Assembly (NCBI GenBank): GCA_021771695.1
Contig: JAETON010000006.1
Coordinates: 52,245 to 116,244, forward strand
Length of the DNA stretch: 64,000 bases
Direction: 5' to 3'
Origin: Lachnospiraceae bacterium
GTDB lineage: Bacteria; Bacillota; Clostridia; Lachnospirales; Lachnospiraceae
Shown: in pieces, positions 28,677 through 38,575 of the stretch
Layout of the letters: the number at the start of each line of letters is the position of its first letter
Position numbering within the stretch: position 1 is the first letter of the stretch
The notes under the pieces: model-generated
What the model saw: only the letters and a program-made list of their open reading frames with translations
What the model was told of the DNA's origin: nothing
The model's database searches: none
Position numbers and translations under genes: made by a program

Positions 28677-30019
28677 TACACACCCCTTTCTTGATATGCT
28701 TTTTCTATCTCACGCATAAAGTCATGATTATCCGGTACAAACGGAGAATAAAACTCTATAATAACACTTTCTCCAAAATCAATATATCCACGTCCTTTGA
28801 TGTCCTTTAAGTAGAAGTTTTTGTCTACATCTCCATACATCATGGAATATCCCAGTTCAGACATTCGACCTAATGCGACACGGAAATTGAATTGGTCACG
28901 CATACCATCTCCTAAATACTTTGCGTCCGGTCTTTGACACGCTAAAATAACAAAATAACCTGCCTGCCGACCTAACATTAGGATTTGTACCAACTTGTTG
29001 TTAAATGGTTCTCGTAAGGCTCTATCCTTATCTATCATGTTAGAAAATGCTACATACTCATCAAACACTAAAAAATGCGGTGCTAATCCATAATAAGCAT
29101 AGTTCTTTCCTGTCTGATAATTCGGTAATGCCTTAATATCTTCCATACGGTCTAACATCTCTTGATGAAATTCTTCTACACACGCTACAATATCCTCTTT
29201 CGTATGATATACGTGTGGTAAAACTTTCTCTAAGTCTGCTAAATCGGCATTCTTAGGGTCACAGATGTTTAAAACTGCTCCTGCCTTAATCAGTGCTTCT
29301 ATTAAAGCCAGTATAAAGTATGATTTACCGCTACCAGTGCCACCTGCGATTAACATATGCGGTTGTTTATCAAAATTCCAACTAAGGCTTCTCATTAACT
29401 GCATGGTACTATTTTGTACCGTAACGTCCTTAATCTCGATTCTGTCTTTCATCAATTCTTCTACTAACTCATAGGTCACTCGACCACTCTTTACTTCCTT
29501 TAAAATTAATTCACAATCAAAACCACTTTCTAATCGTTTCTCTAATGTCTTATATTGGTCTTGATAGCGTCCTAGCGTTAACTTCACGACTATAATAATC
29601 GTACGTCCGCTTTTCTTGTAATACATCTTCGGAAACCATGCAATGCTTTCTTCTTTGCTTACAGGAATATCTTTAAAGAAACTTTCCTTTGGCTTTCCTT
29701 TTTCATACCATCCATTTTCTAATACCATATGTGCTAATTTCTGCCGGTGAAACATTTGGTGTAAATGCTCTCTGCCATACTTTAAATAAAGAAAACATAC
29801 CAAAAGAAATATCAATACAGAAAACATAAATATCAATATAACTCTTGAAATAATGATATGCATATAAAAATAAAGTCCATACGCATTTAGTAACAATGCA
29901 AAATACAATCCCATAGGAAGCAAAAAGATAAGAGAAACTATCGTCGCTACAAAATGAAATACTAAATGTTCATTCTTTGGACGAATCCGTTTCCCTAAAT
30001 ACCAATCTTTTATTTTCAA
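28676..30019 (-). CDS. FtsK/SpoIIIE-like coupling protein TcpA (Tn916 Orf21-like)
   Basis: MLIAGGTGSGKSYFILALIEAL Walker A; HFLVFDEYVAF Walker B; two N-terminal TM helices. Confidence 0.92.
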   Translation of the reverse strand: MKIKDWYLGKRIRPKNEHLVFHFVATIVSLIFLLPMGLYFALLLNAYGLYFYMHIIISRVILIFMFSVLIFLLVCFLYLKYGREHLHQMFHRQKLAHMVLENGWYEKGKPKESFFKDIPVSKEESIAWFPKMYYKKSGRTIIIVVKLTLGRYQDQYKTLEKRLESGFDCELILKEVKSGRVTYELVEELMKDRIEIKDVTVQNSTMQLMRSLSWNFDKQPHMLIAGGTGSGKSYFILALIEALIKAGAVLNICDPKNADLADLEKVLPHVYHTKEDIVACVEEFHQEMLDRMEDIKALPNYQTGKNYAYYGLAPHFLVFDEYVAFSNMIDKDRALREPFNNKLVQILMLGRQAGYFVILACQRPDAKYLGDGMRDQFNFRVALGRMSELGYSMMYGDVDKNFYLKDIKGRGYIDFGESVIIEFYSPFVPDNHDFMREIEKAYQERGV

Positions 30020-30023
30020 TTAA

Positions 30024-30386
30024 TTATTCTTTCTTTGGTGGCATTTGTCCTTGTGGATTGCGTTTCTTTGGTACAATATCCTCTGCTTTGATGTACCATG
30101 TTACTTCCGGTTCCGGGAATCCCGGTGTTGCTACCGAAGATACAACCGGATTTACCATGTCTACCTCATCATTATAATTAAATTTCTTCTCACCGGCTCT
30201 CTCAGGAATAGATACTTGAATCATTCCACCCTGTCCTCGTGATTTCAAATCATAAGTACGTTCTGTAATTTCATCTAACATCATTCCATCTTCGTCTTGT
30301 GCGTGTACTTCTCTACGTAACGCTGAAAACTTTAACTCTCCGAATGTTTTTACTTTATCTACTACAATTCCGTTTGCTAATCTCAT
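30024..30386 (-). CDS. DUF961/YdcP-like protein (Tn916 Orf22/23-like)
   Basis: FGELKFSALRREVHAQDEDGMMLDEITERTYDLKSRGQGGMIQVSIP; position. Confidence 0.82.
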   Translation of the reverse strand: MRLANGIVVDKVKTFGELKFSALRREVHAQDEDGMMLDEITERTYDLKSRGQGGMIQVSIPERAGEKKFNYNDEVDMVNPVVSSVATPGFPEPEVTWYIKAEDIVPKKRNPQGQMPPKKE

Positions 30387-30402
30387 ATCTTACTGTTCCT
30401 TT

Positions 30403-30720
30403 CTATAATTTTTTCATATTGTCAGCATATAAAATATAATCACTGTATGCTTGTCTATTATCAATTGCTACTGCCCGTACTTCTAAATGAGGATTTTCTA
30501 ATGCAACCATATCCTCATATTCAAAATGCTTCTCCCCTGCACTTGGCTGTAAAATTACACTTATATTATCTGCCGGCTGTTTTTCAGCATAAAGTCTATA
30601 CTCTCTACCGATAACTTTGGCACTCCTGCCATTTCCATCTGTAACTAGCTTTCCCTCTCCTGCAAATGTAATCTTTCCAAATGTTTCTTGCATATTTAAA
30701 ACTACATTTCTTAAATCCAT
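30403..30720 (-). CDS. DUF961/YdcP-like protein (second copy)
   Basis: ETFGKITFAGEG...SAKVIGREYRLYAEKQPADNISVILQPSAGEKHF; paralogue of the adjacent gene. Confidence 0.8.
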   Translation of the reverse strand: MDLRNVVLNMQETFGKITFAGEGKLVTDGNGRSAKVIGREYRLYAEKQPADNISVILQPSAGEKHFEYEDMVALENPHLEVRAVAIDNRQAYSDYILYADNMKKL

Positions 30721-30818
30721 TGGTTTACACCTCTTTCTTAAAATGGATTAAGATTTACCATTTTTATCATGATAAACCTCAATCTTAGTTTTTTGTTTGT
30801 GACTTTTTTTAATCGTTA

Positions 30819-33800
30819 CTATTTTGCTTCTTTTTTGTTTCTTTTTCTGTAAGCGTATGTTCCACCAATAAGTGCTAATACACTCATTCCTGCAAATGGT
30901 AATACATTCATCATATCACCTGTTTTTGGTGTACTGGATGATGTACCATTGCTTGGTGTGCTTGCAGATACAGGTTTTACTGTTACCTTTGCTTCACGCT
31001 TTGGCATTCCCTCACCTGTAATTTTTGCTAAGTTTGTTAAGTTACCATCTGCTTCTTTTAGTACCTTTGCGTCATATGTTACTTTCAATGTTTCTCCATA
31101 TTTCATTGTTGGAACATTGATTGTAATTGTCTGACCGTCTACTGATACTGTAGCGTCTTTTACTCCTGTTACCTTAATGCTGTCCTCATCTACCTCTAAT
31201 CCATCCGGTACTTCATCTGTTAGAACAACATCTGTTGTTTCAGCATTTTCTGTTTCAATGGCAGATTCAATCGTATACTTTAAAACATCTCCTACCTTAT
31301 AGGTATCTTTGTCAACACCTTTGGTTAACGTCCAATCTGCTTTCTTTACTGTTACAACATTGTTATCTTCATCATCCGGTGTATTGTCAGAACTTGCGAC
31401 AACTGCATTTGCATATTCACCTGTTTTTGTAAAAGTTGCATTGTATGTGATAACAAGTTCATCTTCATCTGTTAAGTTCTTGCCTGTTTCGATTTTGAAT
31501 CCTGTTTCACTTGTGGTAATCGTACAATCTTTCGTAATATCCTCTTTGTTTAAAGTTACCTTTAAACTGTCAGCGTCAATTACTACTCCATCTTCGTTTG
31601 TAAATGCGTCCTCTACAACTACATTCTTTGCTGTTAAATTTTCTTTGGTTTGTTTTACAACTTCTGTATAGGTTCCTGTTGCTCCAACTGCATATTCTTG
31701 CTTATCAGATGTTTTTGTTACTTCTAATGCAGGTGTTTTCATTGTAATATCCTCAATATCTTCTCCACCACCACTAGGAATCGTATCATCTGTTACAATC
31801 AAGTCACCATTTACATTTTCAGTTGCAGGTGCAGTAAATGTATTCTTCAAAGAACTTGATACGTCCGCGTCCTCTGTAATTACTGCGTCATATGTTACGG
31901 TTACTTTGTCTGCCCATGTCATAGCATTGTATGGGTCTTTTTCTGCACATGGAATATCACCATTCTTTAAGTTGTACTCCGTATTGATGGTAAATCCTTT
32001 GCCATCATCATTATAGGTCACATCTAAGTCTTTAGTAATGTCTTTACCGCCAACTAAAACTGCTACTGTACCCTCTTTGATTTCAAGTCCATCACTGTTT
32101 ACAACATCATTTAATACAATGTTGTGCATATAAGTTCCGGCATTTTTGTTTGTAATGGTTACTTTATAACCTACAACATCTCCTACCTTATATTTCTTAT
32201 CCGGTGCTGTCTTTACAACGTCCACTTTCGGACTGTTGATGTAAACCTGTTCCTTATCTGTCTTTTCCGGGATACCTGCAGCGATCGCTGAAGCAGTGTT
32301 ATCGACACAGGTTCCGTTACTTGCAACCAAAGCTTTCGCATCGTAAGTCACGGTAATCGTCGTTCCATACGGAAGAGCATAATCTCCTTTGGATTTTAAA
32401 ACCCATCCGTTACCGCTTTGCGAAATAGTATAATTGGCTTCATCAATTCCGGAAACTTTCACAGAACTAAAATCAAAAGCAAAGGTATCCGGCAGTGTCG
32501 TATCAGAAATCGTGAAATATGCCGTATCCGCATTTGGATTTGTATTTTGAACCTTTACTGTATAATGTACGATATCGCCAACCTGATGTTCATATCGGTT
32601 CACATCCTTTGTAATCTTCAGTCCCGGTTTTGGTGTCTCTCCCGGAGGTGTCATTTCAGATAATTCAATCAGCGTTTTCACTTCATTCGTTACTTTATTT
32701 TCTCCATCGATGATAGTCTTTGCACTATTATTTTCTGTCAAAACAGTCTTTGTTTCATTGTAATGTCCGTGGGTTGTCCATGTTTCCCTCAGTGCATTTA
32801 ACTGCTCTTCTGAAGTATTAGCCGGAACATTCATTCTTACTTTTACTTTCAATGTATATAATACATTAGAGTAAAATTCAGAATCCTTTGGATTTTTCAG
32901 AGTCGCTTTTACATCATTTCCAACCGTAGAAATATTGAACATGGAACTTACATCCGTTTCTGCCCCTCCGTTCGCAGCAACAACCTTCACGTCCAAAATC
33001 TTCATACATTCTTCTACCTTATCTTCAAATGCAAAGCTGTCATAACAGAAATTTTCTGCCTTTGCCGGTATCGGCTGTGATACACTGTAAGTCCATGTTT
33101 TGCTCAGATCACGGACATGGATTTCTTTTACATCCGTTTCCTTATCATTGCTGTCATTGGTGACTGTTTTTACCGGAGCTTCCGTTGGAAAATCCACCAT
33201 GGACTGGCCGGAACCTACATACTGTTCCGTTCTTGTCGCATGAGTATACTCTGGATGCTGTCCCATGTCACGGCCAAAGGTGTATGTAAAGCTGTTGGAT
33301 TCAAATGTAAATCCCACAGCTGTAAATGCTTCTCCTTCATAATTTGGTGAATCGGAACAGTAGTAAGCATTTCCGCCTTTTTCCATGTATTTCAGTTTCG
33401 TATTGCCTGCAACATATTCCCCTGTGACTTTATCTGCATTGATGGATATATACTGGCACTCGTCAATATCATTTAATGTTAAATTAGATTTCAATGTAAT
33501 TGGTGTATTTGTGCCTGCTTTATAAAACTGAGTTTTAACTGTCATCTGGTCCAGTCCCACGTAAGAAGCATTGGCAACTCCTGCACCAATGCCGACATAT
33601 CCATCCCCATACTCATCATCCAGTTTCGGATTGGAGATCGTACGCACAATATCAACATCTACAAACTTTCCATTCTGCCAGATAGAAAGTCCGGTGATTT
33701 TTACTTTAAATACATCACTTTCACTCTTTACATGAAACCATGTATACTCTTTTAAAAATGCCGGGAGTGTCACATCTTTATCATGAAACTGTGTCGGCGG

Positions 33801-34163
33801 ACTGCACTCATTTCTGGTACTTCCGTTCATGACTTCTATTTTTCTTAAACTGTTTCCATTTTTATCTTTTTTGCTTTTCAGCTTATAGCCATATGCAGCA
33901 TTGACTTTCAGGGCTTTATTCTTGGAATCATCATAGCTGGAATAGCTGTGTGAATCATTTCTCCACCAGTTAGTTCCATCATTAATCTTTTGTGCACTTC
34001 CTGTATCTGTCCCAGCAGCATAAACAAAACTCCCTTGAGAACCCAGGCTGTTTGCACACACCAGAACCGCTGCTAATATGCACACGGCTTTCCTCGAAAG
34101 TTTCCTCACTTTCGACATAAACTTATCTTTCTTCATAATCTTTTCCTTTCTGTTTTCATGCAT
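30819..34163 (-). CDS. Large sortase-anchored surface protein with DUF11-like isopeptide/Ig repeats
   Basis: Signal peptide; repeated VxKTxDKxxYxVGDxVxYTVxxxN units; C-terminal TPKTGD + TM + KRNKKEAK. Confidence 0.88.
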   Translation of the reverse strand: MHENRKEKIMKKDKFMSKVRKLSRKAVCILAAVLVCANSLGSQGSFVYAAGTDTGSAQKINDGTNWWRNDSHSYSSYDDSKNKALKVNAAYGYKLKSKKDKNGNSLRKIEVMNGSTRNECSPPTQFHDKDVTLPAFLKEYTWFHVKSESDVFKVKITGLSIWQNGKFVDVDIVRTISNPKLDDEYGDGYVGIGAGVANASYVGLDQMTVKTQFYKAGTNTPITLKSNLTLNDIDECQYISINADKVTGEYVAGNTKLKYMEKGGNAYYCSDSPNYEGEAFTAVGFTFESNSFTYTFGRDMGQHPEYTHATRTEQYVGSGQSMVDFPTEAPVKTVTNDSNDKETDVKEIHVRDLSKTWTYSVSQPIPAKAENFCYDSFAFEDKVEECMKILDVKVVAANGGAETDVSSMFNISTVGNDVKATLKNPKDSEFYSNVLYTLKVKVRMNVPANTSEEQLNALRETWTTHGHYNETKTVLTENNSAKTIIDGENKVTNEVKTLIELSEMTPPGETPKPGLKITKDVNRYEHQVGDIVHYTVKVQNTNPNADTAYFTISDTTLPDTFAFDFSSVKVSGIDEANYTISQSGNGWVLKSKGDYALPYGTTITVTYDAKALVASNGTCVDNTASAIAAGIPEKTDKEQVYINSPKVDVVKTAPDKKYKVGDVVGYKVTITNKNAGTYMHNIVLNDVVNSDGLEIKEGTVAVLVGGKDITKDLDVTYNDDGKGFTINTEYNLKNGDIPCAEKDPYNAMTWADKVTVTYDAVITEDADVSSSLKNTFTAPATENVNGDLIVTDDTIPSGGGEDIEDITMKTPALEVTKTSDKQEYAVGATGTYTEVVKQTKENLTAKNVVVEDAFTNEDGVVIDADSLKVTLNKEDITKDCTITTSETGFKIETGKNLTDEDELVITYNATFTKTGEYANAVVASSDNTPDDEDNNVVTVKKADWTLTKGVDKDTYKVGDVLKYTIESAIETENAETTDVVLTDEVPDGLEVDEDSIKVTGVKDATVSVDGQTITINVPTMKYGETLKVTYDAKVLKEADGNLTNLAKITGEGMPKREAKVTVKPVSASTPSNGTSSSTPKTGDMMNVLPFAGMSVLALIGGTYAYRKRNKKEAK

Positions 34164-34317
34164 GAAAAAAACACCTTTCGGTGCTTATAATTACTTTTAT
34201 GATCTTCTATCCATAGGAGGACTTCGATTTTTTAAATTCATACCCTTCTCCTTTTTAATTTTTAATACAAAAAAGGAACAGATGGTTTGTCTGCTCCTAA
34301 TTATTTAATATTTAATT

Positions 34318-35382
34318 TTATTGAAACATCGCATCATTATAACCTGCAATCAAATATTGACAACCATAATTAATCATTACTAATTTTCCATTTTTATATC
34401 CTTTTATCTTAAAAAATAAATCATCTCCTGGTATCTCTTTAAAATCAGACCCCTCATATTTTTTGGTCTGTCCAGATTCCAGCTTAAAATCATAATCTTC
34501 CGTTATCGGTTCTTTGACATTATCCAAGCTTCCTACTCCAACGCATCCGTACAATGTAACTCCATTCTTAGCAGTAAATTTAGCATGTGCTCCATCTGCA
34601 TCCTCTTTCATATAATAATAACAATAACCAATACTCATAAACCCATTACCAGGTCCAATATAATATGCATAAGTATCATTTACATTTGTTTTTCTAACGC
34701 TTTTATCTATAACTTTCTTTGTTTTCTCAGCCGTTGCAATATCTTTATTCAACTGTGCTTCATTGATTGGATCTGTTTTTCTCGGATATTTAATGTTTGC
34801 TGTGGAAGCATTATAGGCTTTCTTCTTGTAAGTCTTAAACAACTTCCCTTTTGTATTATAGACCTTTACAGTTGCTGTTGCATTTCCTGCAGCTTTCCTA
34901 AGTTTGATATTAAAATATCCTTTGACTTTTGATGCTTTTTTCTTGTAAGTCTTTCCGTTGACCGTAACCTTTACTGTATATTTCGGTCTTGTGTATCCTT
35001 TGATATTTTTCGCTGTCTTGGAAAACCTGCTGATACTTGCTGTCTTTGCAATCACATATACCTTTTTCTTTTTGTACAGCTTCTTTCCCTTATAAGCCTT
35101 TACGGTCAATGCCTTTCCGGCAGGCTGTTTTGGAATTTTGACTGTATATTTTCCTCTTTTATTTGCTTTCGCCTTGTAAGTCTTCTTTCCAATCTTGATT
35201 TTTACCGTATATTTTTTCTTTGTCTTTCCCTTCACCTTTGTAGTTGTATTATACACCCGATTCACGGTCAGCTTTTTCTTTGCTGCGCTAACATCAGTTA
35301 CCTGTAACATGGTAACTGAAAAAAACAATACCATGGCTGCCAAGGCTACTCGTTTTAATCTTCTCATTTCATTACTCCTCAC
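34318..35382 (-). CDS. Secreted, highly basic protein with tandem Ig-like (KKYTVKIKIGKKTYKAKANKRGKYTVKI) repeats
   Basis: Signal peptide plus at least two Lys/Tyr-rich repeats of ~80 aa and a unique C-terminal domain. Confidence 0.75.
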   Translation of the reverse strand: MRSNEMRRLKRVALAAMVLFFSVTMLQVTDVSAAKKKLTVNRVYNTTTKVKGKTKKKYTVKIKIGKKTYKAKANKRGKYTVKIPKQPAGKALTVKAYKGKKLYKKKKVYVIAKTASISRFSKTAKNIKGYTRPKYTVKVTVNGKTYKKKASKVKGYFNIKLRKAAGNATATVKVYNTKGKLFKTYKKKAYNASTANIKYPRKTDPINEAQLNKDIATAEKTKKVIDKSVRKTNVNDTYAYYIGPGNGFMSIGYCYYYMKEDADGAHAKFTAKNGVTLYGCVGVGSLDNVKEPITEDYDFKLESGQTKKYEGSDFKEIPGDDLFFKIKGYKNGKLVMINYGCQYLIAGYNDAMFQ

Positions 35383-35635
35383 TTTCTAATCTACTTTATT
35401 TTCTTGTTTGTTAATATTATATTATTATTTAAAAGAAAAAACAATTCTTTTACGTAGAATATGTATATCTTCTATGATTTATAATATAACGTCATTCTCT
35501 GATAAGTTTTGCGACCATGAAAATATCGGTTGTCCTCATTTTCTAATTTCTTTAACTTCCCTCTCCCATTCGCAATCCATCCTTTCTACTCTAATCGGTC
35601 AATCATATCTTTATTCCCTCGAATCGGTATAATAA

Positions 35636-35776
35636 TTATGGTGTTTCATATACAATCTGTTTTACCTGTCCACCTTCTAAAATAGTAGCCAATCCATGTG
35701 ACTTGTAAATATGATACGCTACCTCAAGAGAACAATTCTCTTTTTTGTCTAATAATTCCTTAATATTAATTGCCAT
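35636..35776 (-). CDS. Small protein MAINIKELLDKKENCSLEVAYHIYKSHGLATILEGGQVKQIVYETP (46 aa)
   Basis: Intact ORF not in the supplied track, ATG at 35776 and TAA at 35636. Confidence 0.55.
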   Translation of the reverse strand: MAINIKELLDKKENCSLEVAYHIYKSHGLATILEGGQVKQIVYETP

Positions 35777-35804
35777 GTTTTATTACCTCTTTTCTGTATT
35801 GATT

Positions 35805-35987
35805 TTATTCTTCCTCGTCTATTTCTTCATAATCAAGACATTCCACATAACCATCACCACCGGAATCTATCGCTACGTGTAATTCATCAAAATTATTATT
35901 ACAACCGTAATCTCCATCATAGTGTTTACACTCTTCTGCATTGCAACGTACATAATAACTATACATATTAAACCCCTTTTTACTCAA
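35805..35987 (-). CDS. Cysteine-containing small protein (possibly DUF1540-like)
   Basis: VRCNAEECKHYDGDYGCNNNF...YVECLDYEE four-Cys pattern. Confidence 0.55.
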   Translation of the reverse strand: MSKKGFNMYSYYVRCNAEECKHYDGDYGCNNNFDELHVAIDSGGDGYVECLDYEEIDEEE

Positions 35988-36120
35988 CTTTAATGTCTAA
36001 AAATCCTTTTCTAACATTGTTTACGGAAATCATACCAACTTCTCTTTCTAAAAGTTTACTCGATAGTCTACTGCCATCACTAATATACAGATTATGAAAT
36101 ATAATGGCTCTATCCCCAAT

Positions 36121-36582
36121 TTATTTATATCTTCTACTCCTTATTTCTCCAACTACAAGTAATTTTTTATATATCTGATGCATTTTTTCAACATATGAAA
36201 TCAATATTCTCATAATCAACGCAGTTATAAATACAGTTATAATTACAGATATTATAAACATTAATTTTGCCGTTTCAATATCATTTCCATGGTCCAGTGT
36301 TACAAATTTCATGAACATCTCAACAAAATTATAAAAATATTTCCACACACTCATTAGAATTGATACTATAATTGTAAGCATAAAAATTGATAGAATATTT
36401 CTTTTATGTTCATATTGAGATTTTAAATCAAAATACTCTAGATCAATTTCATCATTTTCCATTTTTTCCAGATATTTAATTTCTTTTTTATATCGTGCAA
36501 GTTCTCTTTTCTTTCTCTCTTGTAATGAAATTGACATTATATAATTCTTTATCTTTTCTCTCACATTCTCCATAATTATCAC
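36121..36582 (-). CDS. Membrane protein with coiled-coil N-terminus
   Basis: 153 aa, two TM helices. Confidence 0.6.
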   Translation of the reverse strand: MIIMENVREKIKNYIMSISLQERKKRELARYKKEIKYLEKMENDEIDLEYFDLKSQYEHKRNILSIFMLTIIVSILMSVWKYFYNFVEMFMKFVTLDHGNDIETAKLMFIISVIITVFITALIMRILISYVEKMHQIYKKLLVVGEIRSRRYK

Positions 36583-36988
36583 ACTCCTCTATTCATATAT
36601 CACATCTTTATACAACATTTATCTATAAATTTAAATATTGAAAAGAGAGATACTTTTTAGATTCAAGTTTTTACAAAACACTATAAACAATATTAAAGAA
36701 ATACTGTTCCCATTCACTATATTCACAATACCGTTTTTAATTAGCTGTATAATCACTGTTTTGTACTGTTTTTTTACTATATTGGAAAAGTTTTTTTGCT
36801 TTTAGTGATAGCATACATAAAATAGACCAAATATAAGAAACATTATAACCAGAGACTCTCGTATAGGCATTCCGTTAATGCAAATCACATAGGGATACTT
36901 TAGTCTGCTCCATAATACACGGCAAATAATGTACAGTTATCAAATTCTGTTATAATAAGTGTCTTGTTTTACTGTCATTTGATTGCTT

Positions 36989-37086
36989 TATGCCTTTATA
37001 TCACCCTGCCTGCATTGGATAGATTTTAAGGGTAGGGTAAAACTTCTTTTTCACAAATAAATAGGCAGGCTGATATAAAAGCATAA
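36989..37086. repeat. Imperfect long inverted repeat at the right end of the element
   Basis: ATGCcTTTATATCAcCCTGCCT (36989-37011) vs AGGCAGgcTGATATAAAaGCAT (37063-37086). Confidence 0.55.
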
Positions 37087-37444
37087 TAAAAATAATTGGT
37101 GTTGTTCACGCTTCGTCGCTTCCTCTGCCTTATCGGTTTATTCCCTACATTGCTTTTCTTGCATTTAGACAGGTATTAAATTCGGATAACCCCTGCTCCA
37201 TCACGAGCAGTTATCTAGGAATTATCGCTATATACAACAAGCCTTTCATACCCACTTTTTCTTGTTACGAAACACACTCATTCAGTTTTCAATGTACAAT
37301 TTTTTTCGATTTTGGGATAACCGGTTTTGACAAAAACCTATAGAATTGATAAAATTAGATTTACATAATTTCATCTTAGGCACTGCCTAGTGAAGTTATC
37401 CCTGTTATTGGGTAGTAGTTACAGTCCGTCAAAACTTACAACTG

Positions 37445-37648
37445 CTACCCAATTTTCATGCCCTCAATCACAATATCTTTCGGCTTAACACCAAGTCCTT
37501 CGCAAAACTTATGGACTGATTTTGGGCGAACAGTTTTACCATTTTTCATAGTATAAATCGTATTCATAGATAAATCGGTTTTGGCTGAAATTTCAACATT
37601 TGTTAATCCATATGTATCTATGATTTCTGTTACCTTGCTTCCATTTAC
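37445..37648 (-). pseudogene. XRE-type HTH protein or remnant; no canonical in-frame start found
   Basis: VNGSKVTEIIDTYGLTNVEISAKTDLSMNTIYTMKNGKTVRPKSVHKFCEGLGVKPKDIVIEGMKIG*. Confidence 0.5.
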
Positions 37649-37707
37649 TATATATATTAAAACATTTCTAGAACCCCCTTTCTACTTCAATTTTTATAAT
37701 AAAAAAA

Positions 37708-37745
37708 TGAAGTTAAACCCTTTTCTTTAAGTTCAACTTCATTTT
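37708..37745. terminator. Intrinsic terminator downstream of the HAD gene
   Basis: AAATGAAGTTaAAC...GTTcAACTTCATTT. Confidence 0.65.
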
Positions 37746-37750
37746 ACCAC

Positions 37751-38575
37751 TTACCTAAATTTTTCCATAGCCTTTGCTACACCGTCTTCATTATTAGATA
37801 CTGTAATATAATCCGCAATTTTTTTCACAGAATCCAATCCATTTTCCATAACTACAGCAATTCCCGCTTCTTGAAGCATTTCTGTATCATTATCTGCATC
37901 CCCAAATGCCATCGTTTCCTCTTTTTTCAATCCAAGTGCTTCCGCCAAATGTTTTAATCCATCTCCTTTGTTGCATCCTTTAGTAGAAATCTCAAGGTTC
38001 TTCGGCAGTGAACTGGAATACTGAATATCCTCAAACTGCTTTAATTCTTCCCATACTTTTGCCCGTTCTTCCATAGTACGAAAAATTAAAGTCATTTTTT
38101 CAATGGTTTCATAATGTTCTTTTATGTATTCATCCAGATTCTCAATTATCTTTCTGGAGCCTTTCACAACTTCCCTTGTGTTCGTATCCAATTCATAATA
38201 ATCCAAATTCTCCATAGGTTTCCGTTCTCCATATGCCTGTCCGTTTTGGCTGATACTAATCATCACATCAAAAGAACGTAAAAATTGAATCAGCTCCAAA
38301 ACTCTTTCTGGCTGAAAATGATTTTTATAGAGCACTTTCTGCTCATGAAGATCATAAATTGTAGCACCATTGCTGAATATTCCGTAACGGATTTTCTCCA
38401 TAGCTGCTAATTCTTTGGGTAAACTATTCACAGCTCTCCCGGTAGCCGCTACAAAATGCACTCCGCGGTCTAATGCTTTTTGAATCGTATTCTGCGTATA
38501 CTTTGTAATTACACGATTTCCATCTAATAAAGTTCCATCCATATCTGCTGCAACCAGCTTAATCTCACTTTTCAC
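37751..38575 (-). CDS. HAD-superfamily Cof-type phosphatase
   Basis: KLVAADMDGTLLDGNRVITKYT; MAFGDADNDTEMLQEAG. Likely GTG start at 38575; track start 38794 is over-extended into trmD. Confidence 0.85.
   Translation of the reverse strand: MKSEIKLVAADMDGTLLDGNRVITKYTQNTIQKALDRGVHFVAATGRAVNSLPKELAAMEKIRYGIFSNGATIYDLHEQKVLYKNHFQPERVLELIQFLRSFDVMISISQNGQAYGERKPMENLDYYELDTNTREVVKGSRKIIENLDEYIKEHYETIEKMTLIFRTMEERAKVWEELKQFEDIQYSSSLPKNLEISTKGCNKGDGLKHLAEALGLKKEETMAFGDADNDTEMLQEAGIAVVMENGLDSVKKIADYITVSNNEDGVAKAMEKFR

Larger units (their letters stand above)
16100..37700 (-). mobile_element. Tn916-family conjugative element (transfer and replication module), integrase/excisionase not seen; boundaries approximate
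   Basis: Ordered set of Tn916 orf13-orf23 homologues on the minus strand, interrupting the trmD-rplS order. Confidence 0.85.

Noticed and set aside
16100-37700. Antibiotic-resistance cargo (such as tetM) in the Tn916-like element
   Set aside because: No ribosomal-protection, efflux or modifying-enzyme ORF is present in the interval.
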